Source: an uncultured Lachnospiraceae bacterium
Lineage (GTDB): Bacteria > Bacillota > Clostridia > Lachnospirales > Lachnospiraceae
Reading direction: 5' to 3'
NCBI GenBank assembly: GCA_951802115.1
Contig: CATOPL010000023.1
Coordinates: forward strand, 1-46,755
DNA: 46,755 nucleotides
The stretch's first letter is position 1; every line of letters begins with the position of its first letter. The translations under genes were made by a program, and so were the position numbers. This document shows positions 32,576-41,040 of this stretch, in pieces. The notes beneath the pieces are model-generated. The model saw only the letters and a list, made by a program, of their open reading frames with translations, was not told where the DNA came from and searched no databases.

Positions 32576-34420
32576 ATGAACACAAAACAGTTGCAGGCAA
32601 AGGTACAAAAGTTTGGCGCAACACTCAGTGCGATGGTGATGCCGAATATCGGTGTATTTATCGGATGGGGCATTCTGACTGCGTTATTTATTCCTACTGG
32701 ATGGTATCCAAACGAATACCTGAATGAGCTGGTCGGTCCGATTTTGAAATATCTGCTTCCTGCACTGATTGGCTATACGGCCGGCTACAACGTTCATCAG
32801 AGACGTGGCGGGGTAATTGGAGCGTTTGCTACCATGGGTATGGTAATTGGTTCAGAAGTCACAATGCTGGTAGGTGGCATGATCATGGGACCACTTGCAG
32901 CATGGATTTTGAAAAAATTTGACAAAGCGATGGAGGGAAAAGTAAAAACAGGTCTTGAAATGCTGGTTGATAACTTCGCACTTGGACTGATTGGAGTACT
33001 GCTTTGTGTCCTTGGATATGCAGTGGCAGCTCCGATGATGACGGCAATTCAAAATGTACTGGCATCCGGAGTTAACTTTATGACCGATCATAATCTTCTT
33101 CCTCTGACTGCTCTGTTTGTACAGCCGGCACAAGTATTGTTTTTGAACAATGCGATAAATCATGGAATTCTGGTTCCGCTCGGAGTACAGCAGGCTGCGG
33201 AAGCCGGTCAGTCTGTTTTATTCCTGATCGAAGCCAACGGCGCCTACTGGGTCGGGCTTGTGGCAGCGTTCGCAGTATTTGGCTCCGGCGTGGCAAAAAA
33301 ATCAGCACCAGGTGCAGTAATTATCCAGTTTTTCGGCGGTATCGCAGAAACCTGTTTTCCGTACTGCCTGATGATGCCGCAGACCATCCTGGGACCGATT
33401 GCAGGAAATATTTTCTCGATCTTTGTCCTTACGAATTTCGGCGGCGGAGCGGTAGGACCGCCCTCTCCGGGTTCGGTGTTCGCATTCTATATGATGACGC
33501 CCAAATCCTGCATGCTGGTCAACAGCATTGCCTATTTCGGATCTCTGGCGGTATCCTTTGTCGTGACCGGTTTTATCATCAAGCTGTCCGACAGACCTCA
33601 GCCTGAAGCAGCTCTCGAAGGAACGACCGCAAAAAGTGCATCATCCGGCAACGTGTCGAAACAGGCCCTCGCGGATATGGCCTCCGGCAGCATCAAGGAA
33701 CTGAACAAAGTGATCTTCGCCTGCGACGCAGGCATGGGTTCCTCAGCGATGGGCGTATCCATCTTAAGATCCCGTCTGCAGAAAGCAGGCATGTCCCCGG
33801 CTATCTCTCACGTAGCGGTAGCGGAGATCCCGCTGGACGCAGATGTAGTCGTGACCAATGAAAATCTGGCGCAGCGGGCACTGGATACCACGAAAGGGAA
33901 GATGCCGATTCTGACCATTCAGAACTTCATGGATCAGAAGGAATATGACCGGATCGTGGCACAGATCAAAGAACTTCTGTCAGGAGAAGCGCCTATCCCG
34001 CTGTTTGATGAGAAGAACATCGTGCTGAATGCGTCCTTTGCAAACAAGAAAGAAGCGATCAGCGCCTGTGCGGACCTTTTGATCGGCAGAGGCTATGCGG
34101 ATGAGAGCTACCGGCAGGATATGTTTGACCGGGATGCGGACGTTTCTGTCTACATTGGCAACGGCGTGGCGCTGCCTCACGGCCTGGCAAGCTCCAAGCA
34201 GAGCATCAAAACCTCCGGAATCTGTTTTGTGCAGGTGCCAAAAGGTGTAAAATTCGGCGACGAAACCGCTTATCTGCTGGTCGGCGTGGCCGGAAAAGGA
34301 GAAGAGCATGTGGAGCTTCTTGGAAAGATTGCAACCATTCTCTGTGATGAAAAAAACTTAAGCGCTCTTAGAAAAGCAGCGTCTGAAAAAGAAGTGTTAA
34401 AGATTCTGGATCTTTCGTAA
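32576..34420 (+). CDS. mtlA: Mannitol PTS permease EIICBA
   Basis: Imports mannitol and phosphorylates it to mannitol 1-phosphate. The 614-residue protein has a membrane EIIC domain (about 1-340) opening FGATLSAMVMPNIGVFIGWG, with FFGGIAETCFPYCLM later. The EIIB domain (about 376-465) has VIFACDAGMGSSAMG with Cys383 as phospho-acceptor. A linker leads to the EIIA domain (about 475-614) with YIGNGVALPHGLASS and its phospho-His near residue 534. Many Firmicutes keep EIIA as a separate gene; here it is fused, as in E. coli. It leads a run with mtlD, HAD, epimerase and SIS genes. An AAGGAGA site precedes the ATG. Confidence 0.97.
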   Translation: MNTKQLQAKVQKFGATLSAMVMPNIGVFIGWGILTALFIPTGWYPNEYLNELVGPILKYLLPALIGYTAGYNVHQRRGGVIGAFATMGMVIGSEVTMLVGGMIMGPLAAWILKKFDKAMEGKVKTGLEMLVDNFALGLIGVLLCVLGYAVAAPMMTAIQNVLASGVNFMTDHNLLPLTALFVQPAQVLFLNNAINHGILVPLGVQQAAEAGQSVLFLIEANGAYWVGLVAAFAVFGSGVAKKSAPGAVIIQFFGGIAETCFPYCLMMPQTILGPIAGNIFSIFVLTNFGGGAVGPPSPGSVFAFYMMTPKSCMLVNSIAYFGSLAVSFVVTGFIIKLSDRPQPEAALEGTTAKSASSGNVSKQALADMASGSIKELNKVIFACDAGMGSSAMGVSILRSRLQKAGMSPAISHVAVAEIPLDADVVVTNENLAQRALDTTKGKMPILTIQNFMDQKEYDRIVAQIKELLSGEAPIPLFDEKNIVLNASFANKKEAISACADLLIGRGYADESYRQDMFDRDADVSVYIGNGVALPHGLASSKQSIKTSGICFVQVPKGVKFGDETAYLLVGVAGKGEEHVELLGKIATILCDEKNLSALRKAASEKEVLKILDLS

Positions 34421-34438
34421 AAGCGGCGGATTCTATAT

Positions 34439-34474
34439 GGCGGCTGCCAGGCAGAATTCTGTTTTGCAGCCGCC
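34439..34474 (+). promoter_or_regulatory. Intercistronic hairpin between mtlA and mtlD
   Basis: GGCGGCTGC (34439-34447) pairs exactly with GCAGCCGCC (34466-34474) across an 18-base loop. It is not followed by a long T-run, so it more likely stabilises mtlA mRNA or modulates mtlD than terminates. Confidence 0.55.
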
Positions 34475-34493
34475 CCAAAAAGAGGAGGCAGTC

Positions 34494-35669
34494 ATGAAAA
34501 AAGCAGTGCATTTTGGAGCGGGAAAGATCGGCCGCGGATTTATTGCAGAATTATTATTTGACAGCGGATATGAAATCATTTTTGCAGACGTGGTTCAGGA
34601 GATGGTTGAACAGATCAATCAGACCCATTCTTATCGTCTATTCCGGATTGAGCAGGACTATGAAGAGAAACTCATCACCAATGTCTCTGCCTTGTCCTCC
34701 ATCCATCAGCAAAGTGAGATCATAGAGGCGATTCTGGAAGCGGAGGTGGTCACCACGTCGGTGATGGCGACCAATCTGCCAAAGATCGCGCCGCTGCTTG
34801 CCAGAGCCCTTCGCAGACGCTGTGAGAGCGGAAAAGAAAAACTGACGGTCATGGCATGCGAGAACGCCATAATGGGCACGGATATACTGAAAAAAGCCAT
34901 GGCAGATACCGGACTGATCACAGAAGAAATGCTGGACGCTGCGGGCGTCTATCCCAATACCGCAGTGGACCGAATCGTCTTTGACGGGATTCACGGTGGA
35001 AAAGAAGGGATTGAGATCGGAGAAGCTTACGAGCTGGCCATTGAACGGAACAAGCTGATTGATCCTTCAAAAAAGCCCATCGCCGGAGCAGAGTATGTGG
35101 ACAATCTGGAGATGCTCCTGCAGAGAAAGATCTATATGATCAACTGCGGGCATGCCTTATGTGGATACATCGGTCAGCAGCATGGCTATGAGATTGTACA
35201 GGATGCGCTCAGAGATCCGATAATCCAGGCGGAGGTAACGGCAGCCGTCATGGAGTCCGCTGCGGCGCTGGAGAGAAAATACGGCTACACTCACGAAGAA
35301 CTGGAAAGGTACATGAACATTATGATGCTGAAGCGCTTCCTGACTCCGGGATTATCCGATCCCATCGCCCGTGTTTCCAGAGAACCGATCCGCAAGATCT
35401 CTCCCAATGACCGGATCATGGGACCGGCCTGTCAGTGTGAAAAATACGGTCTGGAGAACCGCCACCTGTTAAAGGGCGCAGCTTATGCGCTGAGATTTCA
35501 CAATGAGGCAGACGAACAGGCTGTAAAGCTGCAGGCGTTTATCAAAGAGCAGGGAGTCGAGGCGGCGATCACCAAATATACAGGAGCTCCGACAGACAGC
35601 AGGATCTTTCGTGTGATCCTGGAAGAGTACAATCGATTGGATGAAGAGAAGATATGCTCAAAGCAATAA
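34494..35669 (+). CDS. mtlD: Mannitol-1-phosphate 5-dehydrogenase
   Basis: Oxidises mannitol 1-phosphate to fructose 6-phosphate with NAD+. The Rossmann motif HFGAGKIGRGFIAELL is at the N-terminus, followed by the family stretch EVVTTSVMATNLPKIAPLL and the active-site region NTAVDRIVFDG, then ADEQAVKLQAFIKEQG at the C-terminal end. The 391-residue length is normal for the long-chain polyol dehydrogenase family. I chose ATG 34494 behind AGAGGAGGCAG; a frame open 19 codons further upstream crosses the intercistronic hairpin. Its 3' end overlaps the start of the HAD gene by 16 bases. Confidence 0.97.
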   Translation: MKKAVHFGAGKIGRGFIAELLFDSGYEIIFADVVQEMVEQINQTHSYRLFRIEQDYEEKLITNVSALSSIHQQSEIIEAILEAEVVTTSVMATNLPKIAPLLARALRRRCESGKEKLTVMACENAIMGTDILKKAMADTGLITEEMLDAAGVYPNTAVDRIVFDGIHGGKEGIEIGEAYELAIERNKLIDPSKKPIAGAEYVDNLEMLLQRKIYMINCGHALCGYIGQQHGYEIVQDALRDPIIQAEVTAAVMESAAALERKYGYTHEELERYMNIMMLKRFLTPGLSDPIARVSREPIRKISPNDRIMGPACQCEKYGLENRHLLKGAAYALRFHNEADEQAVKLQAFIKEQGVEAAITKYTGAPTDSRIFRVILEEYNRLDEEKICSKQ

Positions 35670-36358
35670 TATTTGATATGGACGGAGTTTTACTGGACTC
35701 GGAAAGTTTGCATTATCAGGCTCTGGATGAACTGATGCAGTCTAAAGGCCGCCGGTATTCTGTGGAATTACTGCACAAATACTGCGGCGTTCCGGAAGAA
35801 GAGATCTGGCCACGCCTTTTAAACGATCTGGAAATGGCAGACGAAAACCCGGAACAGATGATGCAGGAACACTGGATTCTCTACCGACGTCTTTTAAAGC
35901 AGAATGGATACCCGGAGTTTCCGGGAACCAGAGAATTCCTGATGATGCTCAAAAAACGGGGATATCGAACCGCCGTAGCATCTGCCTCTTCAAAAGAGAT
36001 AATTGGAGATTACCTGCAAAAGCTGGGCCTCAAGGACTGCTTTGATGCGGTGACTTCCGCACAGGAATGCAGACACGGAAAGCCGGAACCGGATGTATTT
36101 TTACTGGCGGCAGAAAAGCTCAGGATCAAACCAAAAGACTGTATTGTAATTGAAGACTCAGTAAAAGGGATGATCGCAGCCAGACGCGCCGGAATGAAGT
36201 GGATCGGCTTCGAGGGCGCCAAAGTAAAACCTGATATGCGCTATGCAGTCTACAAATTCTCCGACTATCGGATCATGACTGCAGAGACGCTGGAACAATG
36301 GTACCGTTCTTTTCCAGGAGAAGAACAGCTGCCGGAAGATTGGAGGAATGATCTGTGA
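35654..36358 (+). CDS. HAD-superfamily sugar-phosphate hydrolase/mutase-like
   Basis: The 234-residue protein is a subfamily IA HAD enzyme. It starts with the nucleophile motif IIFDMDGVLLDSES (Asp8, Asp10), has AVASASSKEIIGDY as motif II (about 110-123), the motif III lysine in HGKPEPDVF and the acidic IVIEDSVKGMIAARRAG of motif IV. A helical cap lies between about 20 and 90. Such proteins include beta-phosphoglucomutase and sugar-phosphate phosphatases. The context (inside a mannitol operon, overlapping mtlD) suggests removal of a toxic or stray sugar phosphate such as mannitol 1-phosphate or a by-product. This is inferred; the exact substrate is unknown. Confidence 0.88.
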   Translation: MLKAIIFDMDGVLLDSESLHYQALDELMQSKGRRYSVELLHKYCGVPEEEIWPRLLNDLEMADENPEQMMQEHWILYRRLLKQNGYPEFPGTREFLMMLKKRGYRTAVASASSKEIIGDYLQKLGLKDCFDAVTSAQECRHGKPEPDVFLLAAEKLRIKPKDCIVIEDSVKGMIAARRAGMKWIGFEGAKVKPDMRYAVYKFSDYRIMTAETLEQWYRSFPGEEQLPEDWRNDL

Positions 36359-37056
36359 AAGAAATATGGAAGGAGCCTTGTATTCTTTCTCCGTCACTTA
36401 TCTGTCTGGATATGTGCAATCTGGAAGAACAGGTTCATAAACTGGAAAAAGTAGGGATACAAATGCTGCATGTGGATATCCTGGACGGCCATTTCAGCCC
36501 CAGCATGCCTTTGGGACTGGATACGGTCCGTCAGCTCCGGGCCAGAACCAACCTGCAGTTCGACTGTCACGTGATGGTGACGGAACAGGACTATTTTGTG
36601 AATGAGCTGCTGGATATCGGTGTGGAGCAGATTACCTTTCATGCAGAGACACAGCCTCACATCGACGGTATGCTAAACCGCATCCATGCGAAGGGCGTAA
36701 GAGCAGGAATTGCACTGAAGCCGTCCACTTCCCTGTCGGTACTCGATTATGTGCTGGATAAATGCGATACCGTTCTGCTGATGCTGATCAATCCCGGCTA
36801 CGCGTTTGTAAAGGGTGAAAAGCAGGTTCCCTATGCAGCACATAAAATCCGTGATCTGAGAAACCGGATCCTTAACCGGGGGCTGGATACAAAGATCGAG
36901 GTCGACGGACGGATTTCACCGCAGAATATCATGGATTACGGCAGAGAGGATGTAGATATTTTCGTTACCGGAAGTACCTGTATTGACCGTGCAGATATGA
37001 AAAGCAGCTTAGAGAAACTGCAGGAACTGAGAACGTCTGTAATGGGAGGAAAATAA
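36355..37056 (+). CDS. Ribulose-phosphate 3-epimerase family (RPE / allulose-6-phosphate epimerase-like)
   Basis: The 233-residue TIM-barrel protein carries the family residues: SPSLICLDM at the first strand, the metal-binding HVDILDGHFSPSMPLG (about 34-49), the second metal His in QFDCHVMV, VLLMLINPGYA on a later strand and the phosphate/catalytic EVDGRISPQN. The metal ligands His and Asp are all present. Start is GTG 36355, behind GGAGGAATGATCT, overlapping the HAD stop. Housekeeping RPE acts on ribulose 5-phosphate; this copy, in a mannitol operon and followed by a sugar-phosphate isomerase, more likely acts on a hexulose phosphate such as D-allulose 6-phosphate. That specificity is inferred. 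Confidence 0.87.
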   Translation: MKEIWKEPCILSPSLICLDMCNLEEQVHKLEKVGIQMLHVDILDGHFSPSMPLGLDTVRQLRARTNLQFDCHVMVTEQDYFVNELLDIGVEQITFHAETQPHIDGMLNRIHAKGVRAGIALKPSTSLSVLDYVLDKCDTVLLMLINPGYAFVKGEKQVPYAAHKIRDLRNRILNRGLDTKIEVDGRISPQNIMDYGREDVDIFVTGSTCIDRADMKSSLEKLQELRTSVMGGK

Positions 37057-37057
37057 A

Positions 37058-37633
37058 ATGTCAAATTTTCAGGAACAGTATACCGAAGCGAGCGCCCAGG
37101 TGCTGTCAGAGCTGCAGTCGGCGCTGGAAAGAATCGATACCGCGCAGCTTGAGCGCCTGGCAGATGAAATTCTGAAAGCGGACCAGGTGTTTTTCGTCGG
37201 AGTGGGCAGAGTACTGCTGGCATTGCAATGTGTGTGTAAGCGCCTGGCACATCTGGGGGTCAAGACGCATTATGTAGGAGAGATCACAGAACCGGCCATA
37301 AAAAAAGATGACCTTCTGATCGTCGGCTCCGGTTCCGGCGGTTCCCTGTTTCCGCTGGGAATTGCAAAGAAAGCTCATAAAACGGTAGGGTGCTCCATCG
37401 TACATATTGGATCCAATCCGGACAGCGAAATGAAGGAAATTGCGGATTTTATGGTAAGAATTCCCGTCCGCACAAAAAATTATCTGGAGGACGAGATCGA
37501 TTCCTGCCAGCCCATGACCTCTCTGTTTGAACAGTCGGTACTTTTGATGGGAGATATTCTGGCCAAAATAATTATTGAGCAGAAACAACTGGATATGAAA
37601 TCCCTCTGGCAATATCATGCCAATCTGGAATAG
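37058..37633 (+). CDS. SIS-domain sugar-phosphate isomerase, 6-phospho-3-hexuloisomerase (HxlB)-like
   Basis: The 191-residue protein is a single SIS domain. It has FFVGVGRVLLALQCVCKRLA (about 46-65), YVGEITEPAIKKDDLLIVGS, the phosphosugar-binding GSGSGGSLFPLGIAKKA and a PVRTKNY segment before the C-terminal helices FEQSVLLMGDILAKIIIE. The length and layout match HxlB (PHI), which interconverts D-arabino-hex-3-ulose 6-phosphate and fructose 6-phosphate. No HxlA is present here, so a formaldehyde-fixing RuMP role is not supported. GGAGGAAAATAAA leads into the ATG, one base after the epimerase stop. It ends at a terminator, closing the operon. Confidence 0.87.
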   Translation: MSNFQEQYTEASAQVLSELQSALERIDTAQLERLADEILKADQVFFVGVGRVLLALQCVCKRLAHLGVKTHYVGEITEPAIKKDDLLIVGSGSGGSLFPLGIAKKAHKTVGCSIVHIGSNPDSEMKEIADFMVRIPVRTKNYLEDEIDSCQPMTSLFEQSVLLMGDILAKIIIEQKQLDMKSLWQYHANLE

Positions 37634-37642
37634 CAAAAAAGC

Positions 37643-37668
37643 GGATGGTCTGAAGGGCCATCCTTTTT
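37643..37668 (+). terminator. Terminator of the mannitol operon
   Basis: GGATGG (37643-37648) pairs with CCATCC (37658-37663) and is followed by TTTTT. It comes right after the SIS gene. Confidence 0.75.
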
Positions 37669-37860
37669 GACAATGAGAGCTGATTTTCGCCGGAGAAAAC
37701 CGCCATATGATACATCTTCTGCTGGTTATCTGTCTGCCTATATCGAGAACGACCGGCTTTCCAAAGATGAACCGGAAACACTGCGTTCCCTCTTATCTGA
37801 GGATTCAAGACGATAATCCCAACAAGGTTGATATCGAAACTATAAGGTGACACCATGGCA

Positions 37861-38343
37861 GAAAATTCCTCAGCACCAAGGGTAAAAAGGATGCTGTGGA
37901 TGACGAGATGAAGGCTTTTCTGGCTTATATCGAAATCAGCACTACGCCTGTGCGCAACAGACCTCCAGTCCGCTGGTCAAAGCAATCCATAAAAGAGTAA
38001 CTGAAATAAAGCTGGACAAAAATATGGAACTCCAGTATATGACTTTATTACAGATGCAGGGAGGAATATAATGTCAGAAGGAATCGTTTATCAGAATAAG
38101 GATATTTTATTTAAGATCCTCGGCCAGTCATATAAAGAAAAAAGTTTTGCCGCATATGGCATTGACCTTCCGCCAATCAGGGAACTGCTTCCCACAGATC
38201 TGCCGAAGATTGCGCAAATAAAAAAGCATTGACAATCTGTTTTTACTGGAAGACGGAACTGAAATCATAAAAATTATGAAAGCCACCGGGCTTGCGGAGG
38301 AGGAACTTCTCAATCTTCAAAATGAATTATTAACGGTATAAAA
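37861..38343 (+). pseudogene. Collapsed copy of the Rpn-type locus at 44.8-46.6 kb
   Basis: The first part (37861-38073) corresponds to 45236-45446 with frame errors; it reads STKGKKDAVDDEMKAFLAYI, then loses frame. From ATG 38071 it matches the next gene (MSEGIVYQNKDILFKILGQS and on) up to a one-base-scale change at about 38216. Near 38255-38265 it switches to the tail of the third gene (46515 onward; EIIKIMKATGLAEEELLNLQ) and runs to the same TAA and the same downstream AAAAGTGT..GCAATGATTTCGG. The switch falls at a GGAAGA-GG-AC word shared by the two parents. It makes no protein. The 187 bases before it (37674-37860) show only a 48-codon frame that I cannot support. Confidence 0.9.
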
Positions 38344-38361
38344 AGTGTATGCAATGATTTC

Positions 38362-38387
38362 GGACTGGTTCTCACCAGTCCTTTTTT
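38362..38387 (+). terminator. Terminator after the Rpn relic
   Basis: GGACTGG (38362-38368) pairs with CCAGTCC (38375-38381), followed by six T. It sits between the plus-strand relic and the end of the minus-strand bgl operon; only the plus strand has the T-run. Confidence 0.8.
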
Positions 38388-39327
38388 AACTATGATATAT
38401 TTTTGCGGACAACTCATCCAGCCCCATTCGCAGAATAGTCTCGGTGAGTGTCTGATCGGCCCCTAGCTCACCACAGATGCCTACCCAGCAGCCGTGCCGA
38501 TGGCCTGCCTCCACAGTATGCCGGATCATCCGCAGGACGGCGGGGTAGTGGACATCATAGAAATTGTCCGGTTTAGAGTTCTGGCGGTCAATTACCAGAG
38601 TGTATTGGATCAGATAGTTAGTGCCAAGGGAGAAAGAAATCCACTTCCTCTGCAAGTTCATCGGCCATCATCACGGCGGCGGGGAGTGCGATCATGATAC
38701 CGTTTTCGACCTCGCCCACAGCCGCGCCCCGCTCCTTTAGTTCCGCTTCAAGCCTTGCAGAAGAGCTTCCTGCTTCAGATTGCCCTTGCGCTTTTTCTCC
38801 ATAGCTGTCAAAAGTTCTTGGGCCGGGTCAATGTAAACGCAGTGGTTGTAGCCATCCAGCACCGCCAATTTCCCGTCCCAGCTATCATCAAAGTCCATAC
38901 CAATCAAGGCAGGGATATTCATGGTACTGGCTGGGATCACCGTATGGCTGTTGCTGGGTCCGTAGCGGGTAATGAAGCCCAACAGTTTACTCTTATTCAA
39001 CTGCACCGTCTCGCTGGGGGTGCGATCATCCGCAACCAAGATGGCGGGCTGGTCATCCAAGGCGGCATCCGGATACTCCTCGTCCTCCGGCATCATCTGG
39101 CGAATCTCGAAAACAGCGGCGTTGTCCTCTCCCGCCTCGTTCAGCACCTTATCACAGAGGTCCGCCAACTGCTCCTTGGCTTTGGCACAGGCCGCTTGAA
39201 AGCATTTCCATTCCTCTGCCGGGGGCCGCGTGAAGGTCTGGCTGGTCTGTACTTTCGCTTTTTTGCAGATGCGCAGGGGACCGACGGCAATGCCGTTAAG
39301 AATAGATTTTCCGGCAGCGGCCTGTAT
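38386..39327 (-). pseudogene. ptsI: Broken PTS enzyme I gene (ptsI-like)
   Basis: From 39327 a frame reads GKSILNGIAVGPLRICKKAK and continues through the swivelling His domain (GPSNSHTVIPASTMNIPALI, the phospho-His in SHT) to a stop at 38737. After a frame jump come ARLEAELKERGAAVGEVENG and IMIALPAAVMMADELAEEVD. An extra T in a TTTCTTTCTC run then shifts frame again into SLGTNYLIQYTLVIDRQN, which ends DELSAKIYHS. About 250 residues of the barrel are missing; enzyme I is normally about 540-575 residues. Where the start is expected, nine bases after AGGAGG, there is ATA rather than ATG. The gene cannot make a working enzyme I. It follows the HPr gene, with its ribosome site just after the HPr stop. 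Confidence 0.9.
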
Positions 39328-39341
39328 TGCACCCGGCCTCC

Positions 39342-39602
39342 TTATAGATTGTCCTTGAAGAACCGCTCCATAGCGGCGGCGTTAGTGTCCTCACTGCCGC
39401 CCTCTACGGTAACGGAGATGGTATCGCCCTGCTTGATGCCCAGGCCCATCAGTGCCATGAGCTTGGTGGCGGAGGCAGAACCGCCGCCTGCTTTCTCAAT
39501 CGTGATGGTGCTGTCCAGAGCCTTGGCCGCTTTGACCAGCAGACCGGCGGGGCGGGCGTGGATACCAATGGGATCGGTGATGATGTACTCGAATTTTTTC
39601 AT
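39342..39602 (-). CDS. HPr-family phosphocarrier lacking Ser46
   Basis: The 86-residue protein has the HPr fold pattern with the phospho-acceptor motif IGIHARPAGLL (His15). In Firmicutes HPr the Ser46 stretch is KSIMGVMSLGI; here the corresponding bases read TKLMALMGLGI, with Lys at position 46. HPr kinase could therefore not phosphorylate it there. It may be dedicated to the neighbouring beta-glucoside PTS and insulated from carbon catabolite control. AAAGGAAA lies before the ATG. It lies between bglA and the ptsI relic on the same strand. Alternatives among HPr-like proteins (Crh lacks His15, not Ser46) do not fit. Confidence 0.92.
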   Translation of the reverse strand: MKKFEYIITDPIGIHARPAGLLVKAAKALDSTITIEKAGGGSASATKLMALMGLGIKQGDTISVTVEGGSEDTNAAAMERFFKDNL

Positions 39603-39630
39603 AGGAATATTTCCTTTATATAATCTGGGT

Positions 39631-41040
<1,410 letters not shown>

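Noticed and set aside
37058..37633. A formaldehyde-fixing ribulose monophosphate pathway
   Set aside because: The HxlB-like isomerase suggested it, but there is no HxlA; the neighbouring barrel protein has RPE-type metal ligands and motifs.
37673..37819. A 48-codon frame after the mannitol operon terminator
   Set aside because: No ribosome site and no family I recognise; probably debris at the edge of the Rpn relic.
39141..39332. A 63-codon frame from GTG 39332 after the HPr ribosome site
   Set aside because: It is out of frame with the enzyme I sequence, which is readable from 39327. The translation is Arg/Pro-rich without a domain.
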